From: Thermoplasmata archaeon
GTDB taxonomy: Archaea; Thermoplasmatota; Thermoplasmata; SG8-5; JAGLSY01
DNA: 6,774 nt
Assembly (NCBI GenBank): GCA_023137005.1
Contig: JAGLQE010000262.1
Span: forward strand, 1 to 6,774
Direction: 5' to 3'
Below are positions 1 through 5,567 of this stretch, in pieces (position 1 is the stretch's first letter; every line of letters starts with the position of its first letter). Under the pieces are notes generated by a model that saw only the letters and a program-made list of their open reading frames with translations, ran no database searches and had not been told where the DNA came from. The position numbers and the translations under genes are program-made.

Positions 1-1
1 A

Positions 2-43
2 AGTGATTGCATTCAAAAGCTCGACTATAAGGAGAGATTCTGA
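2..43 (+). CDS. Possible 3' end of an upstream gene (partial)
   Basis: A reading frame open from the left edge would encode SDCIQKLDYKERF and stop at TGA 41-43, which overlaps the ATG of the next gene as TGATG. Such stop/start overlaps are typical of translationally coupled genes, and most genes in this window overlap their neighbours. Thirteen codons cannot identify a product or prove that the frame is used. Another frame stops at TGA 4-6, so the upstream gene could also end there. Confidence 0.25.
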   Translation, partial: SDCIQKLDYKERF

Positions 44-1206
44 TGGCCACGAGAACCAGCATCAAGAAGGGCATAAAGAAGTATGCCTGGATAGTATACA
101 TATTCGTCACGGTATCTTTGCTCTTTGCCTGTTATTTCAACATAAAGGACATCGAGAGGGAGAGAGAAAACCATACCCAGGATATTCACTTCACCTATGA
201 TGATGTGACCCCTGTGGCTGATCTCACCTGCCTGGAATGTCACAGTGACCTGTATAATGAAACTGAGACGGGCGTCTCCAGTCCTATATGGTTCGATAGC
301 CATAGAGGCTATGATATGCTTTGCTCAGATTGTCATATCGAGGACATGAACTACAAGCTGGGAAATGATTGGGACCAGACCCATAAGGAATTCGATGTCA
401 CCTGCTCTTTCTGCCATGATGATATGATAGAGATGACCATGCCTGGTCTGGACTGGTTCTCAAGCACACATATGGAAGCTGGAACGACCTGTGCGGATTG
501 CCATGGTGGGGACCCGACAAATGGCTCAGCGGCCATGTCCGGAAATTTCATTGGCATACCTGAAAGAGAGGACATATCCAAGATATGTGGCAATTGCCAT
601 TTTGCAGAATATGAGGAATTCAAGACCAGCGTGCACAATGGCTACATCCTGGACGAGGATGGTAATACCATCGTGGCCAATACCTGCACTGATTGTCACG
701 GCATACATCACATTGAAAAGCATAATAACCCGGAATCCCCGGTCTACACATTGAACAGCCCGGATACCTGTGCCAAGTGCCATTCATCCAAGTTCTACAG
801 CTTCCAGGACTCGTACCATGGAGCCTATGTGGTCTTTGGTGGAGAGATAGTGGCCGCATGTCCAGATTGCCACGGTGTCCATGCCATAAAGCCGGTTGCA
901 GACCCAGATTCTGTCGTACATCCTGACAATCTGGCAAAGACATGCTCCGATAATTGCCATGAGAATGACCTGAAGGTGGATGTTAGCCAGGGTCATGTGC
1001 ACTACGAAGGGTCACTGGGCGAGAGGGAGGAAGTCTATTACATATTCGGATTCAATCTCATGGAGATGATTCCCCTGGTATACAAGATGGCTGTATTCGG
1101 GATGATGGGCGGACTGATCGCCCTCATGTTCCTGGAGAACTACGGCTGGGGCAAGATAATAGGAAGGACGGTGAATAAATGGAAGAACAGGAAGGAACAA
1201 AAATAG
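43..1206 (+). CDS. Membrane-anchored nonahaem cytochrome c
   Basis: This 387-residue protein is a multihaem c-type cytochrome, probably the extracytoplasmic electron acceptor of the cytochrome b encoded next. It has eight CXXCH haem sites, starting at C63, C94, C121, C150, C182, C215, C243 and C273, plus one CX3CH site (CSDNCH) at C301-H306. Many further histidines (for example in SVHNGY, DSYHGAY and CHGIHHIEKH) could be distal ligands. A basic N-terminus is followed by a membrane segment at about residues 14-33, and a second one lies at about 346-365 with a basic cytoplasmic tail. The haem domain would therefore sit outside the cell, between two anchors. AAGGAG at 29-34 fixes the ATG at 43. 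The 3' end overlaps the cytochrome b gene by 28 nt, suggesting coupled synthesis. The LFAC sequence ending at C30 resembles a lipobox, but F at -2 makes lipidation unlikely. Nine c-haems next to a dihaem b subunit matches the composition of Geobacter CbcL, there a single fused protein. Haem count is seen; partner and role are inferred. Confidence 0.93.
   Translation: MATRTSIKKGIKKYAWIVYIFVTVSLLFACYFNIKDIERERENHTQDIHFTYDDVTPVADLTCLECHSDLYNETETGVSSPIWFDSHRGYDMLCSDCHIEDMNYKLGNDWDQTHKEFDVTCSFCHDDMIEMTMPGLDWFSSTHMEAGTTCADCHGGDPTNGSAAMSGNFIGIPEREDISKICGNCHFAEYEEFKTSVHNGYILDEDGNTIVANTCTDCHGIHHIEKHNNPESPVYTLNSPDTCAKCHSSKFYSFQDSYHGAYVVFGGEIVAACPDCHGVHAIKPVADPDSVVHPDNLAKTCSDNCHENDLKVDVSQGHVHYEGSLGEREEVYYIFGFNLMEMIPLVYKMAVFGMMGGLIALMFLENYGWGKIIGRTVNKWKNRKEQK
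586..942 (+). repeat. Tandem ~60-residue dihaem repeat inside the nonahaem cytochrome
   Basis: Residues 182-242 and 243-300 align as two copies of one dihaem unit. Each begins with a CXXCH, then a YxxFxxSxH-like or FxDSYHG stretch, then CxDCHGxHxI, then a proline-rich PxSPVY or PDSVVH segment leading to the next haem. Copy 1 is CGNCH...CTDCHGIHHI, copy 2 is CAKCH...CPDCHGVHAI. The distance from C215 to C243 equals that from C273 to C301 (28 residues), so the CX3CH at 301 occupies the position held by CAKCH in the first copy. Confidence 0.75.
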
Positions 1207-1886
1207 AATATATGCGATGGGGCAAGAACACCCGGATCCAGCATGTCTTGCTCATCATAACCTTTGCCATCCTGATACTCACAGGTTTCCCACTCAGTTT
1301 CCCCGAGACATGGTGGGCGCAGTTCCTCGTAAAGATGATGGGAGGATGGTGGATGAGAACACAACTCCATCATGCCGCAGGCCTTTCATTGGTTATCCTG
1401 AGCTTTTACCATATATTGAATATCGTGATAAAGAGCAAGAACTTCAGGGGTTTCACGAAGCATAAAATGATACCCTCAAAGAAGGATATCAAAGATGTCC
1501 TCCAGTATATGAAATGCCTCTTCGGCTTTGTCGACGAGATGCCCTCATGGGACAGGTACATCTGGAAAGAGAAGATGGAGTACTGGGGTGTTGTCTGGGG
1601 AATGCTGGTCATGGCCACCACCGGATTCATTCTATGGTTCCCCTTCCAGTTCCTGGAGATAATTCCCTTTGGCTGGATCAATCTTGCAGGTGTCTTGCAT
1701 TTCTACGAGGCTCTCATCGCGACTTTGGTCGTGCTCATATCCCACTTCTACAATGTGCACTTCCTACCGGATGACCCCATGCAGAAGACCTGGCTGACCG
1801 GAAAGATGACCCGCGCACAGATGAAACACCATCATCCAGAGGAACTGAAGGATATTGACCTGTTTGGCGAGGTTAGGCAGGATTAG
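1179..1886 (+). CDS. Dihaem cytochrome b, FdnI/HydC-like membrane subunit
   Basis: This 235-residue protein fits the four-helix cytochrome b family that includes formate dehydrogenase gamma (FdnI) and the hydrogenase cytochrome b. In that family it exchanges electrons between membrane quinone and an attached redox protein through two b haems. Membrane segments are seen at about 22-40, 62-84, 137-157 and 172-196. Candidate haem ligands are H22 in helix 1, H64/H65 in helix 2, and H174 and H189 in helix 4; H78 and H194 are extra. The 174-189 spacing resembles the paired histidines of FdnI helix 4. Conserved-looking parts include RIQHVLLI, LTGFPL and TGFILWFP. AGGAAGGA at 1161-1168 supports the ATG at 1179; an ATG at 1212 (M12) is possible but farther from a ribosome site. 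The gene overlaps the nonahaem cytochrome by 28 nt, so the two products probably form one quinol:cytochrome c unit. No dehydrogenase catalytic subunit is visible nearby, which argues against a formate dehydrogenase or hydrogenase role. Confidence 0.88.
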   Translation: MEEQEGTKIEYMRWGKNTRIQHVLLIITFAILILTGFPLSFPETWWAQFLVKMMGGWWMRTQLHHAAGLSLVILSFYHILNIVIKSKNFRGFTKHKMIPSKKDIKDVLQYMKCLFGFVDEMPSWDRYIWKEKMEYWGVVWGMLVMATTGFILWFPFQFLEIIPFGWINLAGVLHFYEALIATLVVLISHFYNVHFLPDDPMQKTWLTGKMTRAQMKHHHPEELKDIDLFGEVRQD

Positions 1887-1940
1887 ACAAGTCTAAGTTT
1901 GTGTTAACAGTCTTGTCCTGACAAGCCCATCTCATGAGAT
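1883..1940. repeat. Three short perfect inverted repeats in the convergent spacer
   Basis: TTAGAC-AA-GTCTAA (1883-1896) overlaps the stop codon of the cytochrome b gene. CTTGTC-CT-GACAAG (1912-1925) follows, and GACAAG also occurs at 1886-1891 inside the first repeat, so alternative pairings are possible. The palindrome ATCTCATGAGAT lies at 1929-1940. The rest of the spacer to 2028 is AT-rich without a gene. No strong T-run follows these hairpins, so a terminator call is not supported. They may be mRNA 3'-end structures or protein-binding sites. Confidence 0.5.
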
Positions 1941-2028
1941 ATAGAAGATCCTGATAATTCCCCAATACATGATGCTGTGGACCTATGATCTAAATTATCG
2001 TTTGATCAATATGAACTATAATTGAACA

Positions 2029-2418
2029 TCAATCATCTTTGTTCATTTTCTCATATTGCTCATTCAGAGTTTCCAATTCACCCAGAGAATCATTGATCTT
2101 CGCGACCCAGTTCTCAAGCCTTTTTTCAACCTCTTTCTTGATCTCCAGAGGAGGAACTGGTACATAATTGCCAGTATTACCACCACGCCCTATTTTCTCA
2201 TCCTCGAAGACCAGACCACAAGCCATCAGTTTATGAAGAGCCCGGTAGACCGTGCTACGGTCCCTGTCGAGTTCCTCCGCCAGCTGTTTATTGGTCATTG
2301 GACCCAATCTGACGAGGGTATTGTAGGTATTGACCTCCAAAGCATTGAGATTGAAAAAACAGCTTATCGCGTCCTTGCATGAGATACTTGCGCTTTTGAA
2401 TATGTAATTTTGACCCAT
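2029..2418 (-). CDS. Archaeal winged-helix transcriptional regulator (TrmB/HTH-like)
   Basis: The 129-residue product has a helix-turn-helix at about residues 41-65 (TNKQLAEELDRDRSTVYRAL), followed by a wing (residues 69-88, rich in glycine) and a C-terminal, charged, coiled-coil-like helix (about 90-125) suited to dimerisation. The RDRSTVYRALxKL recognition helix is characteristic of small archaeal HTH proteins related to TrmB/MarR. The N-terminus contains the cysteine pair CKDAISC (C14, C20), with C67 after the recognition helix, so a thiol or metal redox switch is conceivable but unproven. The start at 2418 is chosen because GGAGGGG lies just upstream. The frame continues open to an ATG at 2535, but that extension would run through the promoter and operator-like repeats. 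The gene sits between the cytochrome b/c pair (convergent) and the octahaem cytochrome (divergent), so control of these genes, plus autoregulation, is the natural hypothesis. Confidence 0.87.
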   Translation of the reverse strand: MGQNYIFKSASISCKDAISCFFNLNALEVNTYNTLVRLGPMTNKQLAEELDRDRSTVYRALHKLMACGLVFEDEKIGRGGNTGNYVPVPPLEIKKEVEKRLENWVAKINDSLGELETLNEQYEKMNKDD

Positions 2419-2422
2419 CAAA

Positions 2423-2429
2423 CCCCTCC
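2423..2429 (-). promoter_or_regulatory. Ribosome binding site deciding the regulator start
   Basis: On the minus strand GGAGGGG ends 4 nt (its GGAGG core 6 nt) before the ATG at 2418. The alternative upstream starts at 2535 and near 2478 have no comparable site, so this site supports the 129-residue form. Confidence 0.75.
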
Positions 2430-2438
2430 ATGTACATT

Positions 2439-2471
2439 GCTTGATATCAGCTTGATATTGTTCTGATATTA
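2439..2471. promoter_or_regulatory. Three tandem 11-bp repeats, candidate operator
   Basis: Consecutive 11-mers GCTTGATATCA (2439-2449), GCTTGATATTG (2450-2460) and TTCTGATATTA (2461-2471) share the core TGATAT with no spacing between units. An 11-bp period places each unit on nearly the same face of the helix. The array lies just upstream of the regulator's ribosome site and about where its transcription start is expected, so it is a good candidate site for autorepression. Whether the neighbouring regulator binds here is inference. Confidence 0.55.
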
Positions 2472-2481
2472 TGTTCATAAA

Positions 2482-2504
2482 GAATATATAGTATATTTTA
2501 TTTA
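2482..2504. promoter_or_regulatory. AT-rich divergent promoter region with TATA-like boxes
   Basis: This is the most AT-rich stretch between the divergent genes. On the minus strand ACTATATATTC (2482-2492) could be a TATA box that places a start near 2461, inside the 11-bp repeat array, for the regulator. On the plus strand TATATTTTATTTA (2492-2504) could place a start near 2520-2526 for the octahaem cytochrome, with a leader of about 50 nt. The spacing follows the usual archaeal rule of roughly 25 bp from TATA centre to start; the exact boxes are inferred. Confidence 0.5.
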
Positions 2505-2517
2505 GGGTAAGTATGGG

Positions 2518-2538
2518 TGTGTGTGCGTAAGACACACA
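2518..2538 (+). other. 7-bp hairpin in the leader of the octahaem gene
   Basis: TGTGTGT (2518-2524) and ACACACA (2532-2538) are perfect complements around the 7-nt loop GCGTAAG. It falls close to the predicted start of the transcript, 37 nt before the ATG. It could stabilise the 5' end, act as a binding site, or be incidental to a GT-rich stretch. Confidence 0.4.
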
Positions 2539-2575
2539 TAAGCCATTGATAGATTAAAAATAAGGAGTTCAGACA

Positions 2576-4036
2576 ATGCCAAAAGCGAGATATTTAGTCA
2601 TATTAGGTTTCAGTATAGTTTTTATGTTTATGGTCATTTCATCATTTGGCCAGTCCACCCCCGACACCGGAACTCGCGGACATATGCCGCTCATGCCCTA
2701 TGAGGGATGGAACGATACCGCTTGCAGTGGCTGTCACCCCACAACTTACGATGAGGTCAACTCATCTTATCACGCCGCCCTTGGCTACGATGTCGAAAAT
2801 GGCGGCATGTACAATAAATGGTGCGCCCTGCCCAATTTCCTTCTGGATGTCCAGGGTGATGCTCTGTGGATCCAGAAATGTGGAGTATGCCATGTGGGTG
2901 GAGGAGAGGTTGATAAGTTAGGGATGGAGGTCGATTGCGCCATCTGCCACCAGCAATCCGGATATAATTGGACTGCAAGGAATGCGGCTATCGCGAGTGG
3001 GGACTTCCACAATGCCTCCAGAGATGCAATGGCCGGCGTGGACATTGATTTCGGAACCCCGGTAGATTCACAATGCCTGGGTTGCCACCGCAAAGATACA
3101 GGAAAGAGAGCCATGGTGTGGGATGCGGAACATGATGTTCATAATGCAGCTGGTCTGACCTGCCTTGATTGTCATATCACTGAAGATCATAATATTGGCA
3201 AGGGCGACATCACGGATTCACATGTGGCCGAGCATTTGGATGGAACTGTCAAGTCCTGTGATGACATAAGCTGTCATGGGGCCACACCACATGATAATGA
3301 ATACGATGATCATCTGGACATCATAGTCTGCGAGACATGTCATATCCCAACCCTGCCAGGAAACAAGGCTTTGGATACGACCAACTGGTCAACAGGCTCT
3401 GTGGTCAAGACCAAGCATCCTGAGGAATTCAGGCCTGTATTAGCATGGTATGATGGTGAAAATGCTGGAGAATTACCCAGCCCCTCGGCCACCATCCATA
3501 CTGACGGGGCAAAGATATATCCATATAATATCATCTTGGCAACCTGGTGGGATGAGGGAATTGACCCTGCGGTTGTGGAGCACCCTTCAGGACCCGAGCC
3601 AGGCAATCCGATTTTACCAGCTCATATCAAGCTGGCAGATGCAAATGGTGATGGAGTTATGACCGAAATTGAGGTTCGTTCCCTTGATGTCGATGGAGAT
3701 GGACGACCAGATTATCCAACTGCAATACTCAGAGAGTTCGATGTCTATTTCTCTGTCAGCCACAATATCGTGAAAGAGGGCGCATTGACCTGCATAGACT
3801 GCCATGATGAAGATGGTATCCTGGATTATGAGATATTGGAATTCGGAGATGCAAAGACAATGGAACTGCAGAGTATTCTGAAGATACCAGTGGATGACAG
3901 TGTGGACCAACTGGATGGTACAGGAACTGTTGAGGAAGATGATGAATTCAGCCTGGCGTATCCAGGCATCGTTCCAATACTCATTGTACTCGGATCCCTT
4001 GCAATTATCGTGTCAAGAAAGAGAAGAGAGGAATAG
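2576..4036 (+). CDS. Surface-anchored octahaem cytochrome c, OTR family-like
   Basis: This 486-residue secreted protein has eight c-haem sites: seven CXXCH beginning at C50, C102, C121, C167, C196, C252 and C406, plus one CX4CH (CDDISCH) at C228-H234. The stretch from CDDISCHGATPH through CETCHIP to WSTG, with KIYPYN at 314-319, resembles octahaem cytochromes of the tetrathionate reductase (OTR) family. Those reduce tetrathionate, nitrite or hydroxylamine in vitro; their in vivo substrate is unclear. A signal segment spans about 6-23. Between haems 7 and 8 lie calcium-loop-like sequences DANGDGVMTEIE (354-365) and DVDGDGRPD (371-379). The C-terminus is acidic (TVEEDDE), then a PG motif (463-464), a hydrophobic helix to about 479 and an RKRREE tail, so the haem domain is probably tethered outside the membrane. 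AAGGAG at 2562-2567 supports the ATG at 2576. The gene has its own promoter region, divergent from the regulator. Haem count is seen; family assignment is by recalled motif similarity, and catalytic function is open. Confidence 0.88.
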   Translation: MPKARYLVILGFSIVFMFMVISSFGQSTPDTGTRGHMPLMPYEGWNDTACSGCHPTTYDEVNSSYHAALGYDVENGGMYNKWCALPNFLLDVQGDALWIQKCGVCHVGGGEVDKLGMEVDCAICHQQSGYNWTARNAAIASGDFHNASRDAMAGVDIDFGTPVDSQCLGCHRKDTGKRAMVWDAEHDVHNAAGLTCLDCHITEDHNIGKGDITDSHVAEHLDGTVKSCDDISCHGATPHDNEYDDHLDIIVCETCHIPTLPGNKALDTTNWSTGSVVKTKHPEEFRPVLAWYDGENAGELPSPSATIHTDGAKIYPYNIILATWWDEGIDPAVVEHPSGPEPGNPILPAHIKLADANGDGVMTEIEVRSLDVDGDGRPDYPTAILREFDVYFSVSHNIVKEGALTCIDCHDEDGILDYEILEFGDAKTMELQSILKIPVDDSVDQLDGTGTVEEDDEFSLAYPGIVPILIVLGSLAIIVSRKRREE

Positions 4037-4094
4037 ACAGAGCCTGGCAGATATATCAGAACCTCTGGAAAGACTATTCATCCAAAATATTGGT

Positions 4095-4108
4095 ATGGCT
4101 TTAGCCAT
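4095..4108. repeat. Inverted repeat upstream of the ccm genes
   Basis: ATGGCT-TT-AGCCAT is a perfect 6-2-6 inverted repeat, 30 nt upstream of the TATA-like box of the ccm genes. It could be an operator or a small hairpin in the 3' region of the octahaem transcript. No T-run follows directly. The rest of the spacer 4037-4170 shows no gene. Confidence 0.4.
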
Positions 4109-4137
4109 GATCTACTCTATGATATACGCTACAGTGG

Positions 4138-4149
4138 TTTTTAATATTA
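4138..4149 (+). promoter_or_regulatory. TATA-like box for a leaderless ccm transcript
   Basis: TTTTTAATATTA is centred about 27 bp before the ATG at 4171. That matches the archaeal distance from TATA box to transcription start, so the mRNA would begin at or next to the start codon. No Shine-Dalgarno sequence precedes either candidate ATG (4153 or 4171), in contrast to nearly every other gene here, which supports a leaderless start. Confidence 0.5.
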
Positions 4150-4170
4150 ACAATGATTTCCTCGATTTCA

Positions 4171-4902
4171 ATGCCAGATGAGATATTAATAGCCAGTGGT
4201 ATCCGAAGGTCCTTCGGCAAGAAGATGGTCCTCAATGACCTGGACCTCCAACTCAATAAGGGAGACATATACGTTCTCTTCGGCTCCAATGGTGTGGGAA
4301 AGACCACTCTGGTCAAGATACTGGCCACCCTCATTCACTCTGACAAAGGAGATATCACGCACTTTGGTATGAACGGTGAGGATGATATCAAAGATATCCG
4401 TAGGAAGATCGGATTCATGTCACACGAGCCATACCTGTACCGGGATCTGACAGCCAGCGAGAACCTGGATCTATTCGCCGACCTCTATTCCATTCCTGAT
4501 AAAGAGAAAAGAATTGAGGAAATGCTGAAGATGGTCGAGCTCTACCACAGGTCGTATGACCGGGTGGGAAGTTTTTCAAGAGGCATGAAACAGAGACTGG
4601 CACTGGCAAGGACATTGCTCCATTCCCCGGATATGGTCTTCCTCGATGAGCCCTATTCTGGATTGGACCTCAATGCCCAGGCGATGCTCAACCGAGTTAT
4701 CAAGAAGATGAATGAAGAAGGTGTAACTTTCTTCCTGATCACCCATGACCTGGAGAAGGGGCTGGAGATAGCCACCAGGAAGGGTATTCTGGCCAAGGGC
4801 AAGATAGTGGAAAAGCCTGAAGCCAGCAGCCAGGATTTCATCACCCAGTACAAGGAGATCCTTGAAACCAGAGGCGGCGCTAAAGGGGGGATCCAAAATT
4901 AG
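4171..4902 (+). CDS. ccmA: CcmA-like ABC transporter ATPase for cytochrome c maturation
   Basis: In system I cytochrome c maturation, CcmA is the ATPase of the CcmABCD complex, which releases haem-loaded CcmE after CcmC has transferred haem to it. From the ATG at 4171 the protein has 243 residues, close to other ABC ATPases of this type though longer than many bacterial CcmA. Visible motifs are Walker A GSNGVGKTT (about 38-46), signature FSRGMKQRLALAR, Walker B MVFLDEPYSGLD with its catalytic glutamate, and the switch histidine in ITHD. The Q-loop region reads SHEPYLYRDLT, with histidine where many ABC ATPases have glutamine. ATG 4171 is preferred over ATG 4153, six codons upstream, because it fits a leaderless promoter and the usual N-terminal length. 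The 3' end overlaps ccmB by 41 nt. On its own this could be a generic ABC ATPase; the downstream ccmB, ccmC and ccmE decide the name. Confidence 0.9.
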   Translation: MPDEILIASGIRRSFGKKMVLNDLDLQLNKGDIYVLFGSNGVGKTTLVKILATLIHSDKGDITHFGMNGEDDIKDIRRKIGFMSHEPYLYRDLTASENLDLFADLYSIPDKEKRIEEMLKMVELYHRSYDRVGSFSRGMKQRLALARTLLHSPDMVFLDEPYSGLDLNAQAMLNRVIKKMNEEGVTFFLITHDLEKGLEIATRKGILAKGKIVEKPEASSQDFITQYKEILETRGGAKGGIQN

Positions 4903-5566
4903 TGCGACAAAGGCCATCTTCATCAAGGAACTGAAGATCGAGTTCAGGAACAAGCAGATGATCAATTCCATGCTCATCCTGGCCCTCATGGTGCTGGCTT
5001 CCTTCAGATTTATTTTCTCTTTCATTGATTTCTCAGAAACGGAACTGGCCGCTCCTATCCTGTGGGTCACTTTCTTCTTCAGCGGGATGTTCGCCCTGGC
5101 ACCCATCTACCAGCGAGAGGTCGAGCAGGGGACCAAGGAATGCCTGACACTGGCCCCCATATCCGCATCCACCATCTTCTTCGGCAAGTTCTTCTCGTCC
5201 TTCCTCGTGATAATGGGCCTCAATCTATTCTCCATGGTGCTGTTCTTCGTCTTCTTCAGCCAGCCCTTCCCGGACATGATATCCCTCATAACCATCATCG
5301 TTCTGGGAACCATCGGCTTCGTGGCACTCGGAAATCTCATATCCGCCATATCCGCCAATATCTCCCAGAGCCAGGTGATGTTGCCCGTACTCCTGATACC
5401 CATTCTATTATTCACGGTGGTCATGACATCGGTCGAGGCAACCTATCAGATATTTGATGGGCAGACACTCGCAGACCTTGCGGATGGGATAAAACTTATA
5501 TTAGCATTTGACATTATCTTTGTAGCCAGTGGCTATTTACTGATAGATTATCTAATGGAGGAATGA
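4862..5566 (+). CDS. ccmB: CcmB-like haem exporter membrane subunit
   Basis: CcmB is the integral membrane partner of CcmA. This 234-residue product has six predicted membrane segments, at about 34-54, 65-83, 106-133, 140-166, 170-192 and 210-230. The amphipathic N-terminal stretch IFIKELKIEFRNK, and the cytoplasmic loop PIYQREVEQGTKECLTLAPIS before FFGKFFS, match the CcmB pattern of an E-x-G-x-x-E-x-L-x-L-A-P-I loop. The start is not ATG. TTG at 4862 has AAGGAG at 4852-4857 only 4 nt away. An ATT at 4898, behind a G-run at 4885-4890, would give a 222-residue form closer to the usual family length and nearly remove the overlap with ccmA. I keep TTG because it is an accepted start codon. The stop is 1 nt from the ccmC ATG, so the genes are surely co-transcribed. 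Confidence 0.9.
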   Translation: MKPEAALKGGSKISATKAIFIKELKIEFRNKQMINSMLILALMVLASFRFIFSFIDFSETELAAPILWVTFFFSGMFALAPIYQREVEQGTKECLTLAPISASTIFFGKFFSSFLVIMGLNLFSMVLFFVFFSQPFPDMISLITIIVLGTIGFVALGNLISAISANISQSQVMLPVLLIPILLFTVVMTSVEATYQIFDGQTLADLADGIKLILAFDIIFVASGYLLIDYLMEE

Positions 5567-5567
5567 A

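Noticed and set aside
121..132. Lipobox-like LFAC at residues 27-30 of the nonahaem cytochrome
   Set aside because: Phenylalanine at -2 is disfavoured and the hydrophobic stretch works as a plain membrane anchor.
1217..1465. Alternative-frame and antisense open frames over the cytochrome and ccm genes
   Set aside because: They lie entirely inside strongly supported genes, have no ribosome sites or recognisable motifs and reflect codon bias of the real frames.
2439..2471. Tandem repeats as a CRISPR array
   Set aside because: Units of 11 bp without spacers do not fit a CRISPR; there are no cas genes.
2419..2535. N-terminal extension of the regulator from the ATG at 2535 (168 residues)
   Set aside because: The extension covers the AT-rich promoter and the 11-bp repeats, has no ribosome site and reads unlike the family; a strong ribosome site supports the start at 2418.
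3624..3632. ATATCAAGC, the reverse complement of 9 bases of the operator-like 11-mer
   Set aside because: A single short match inside the octahaem coding sequence, far from any promoter, is expected by chance.
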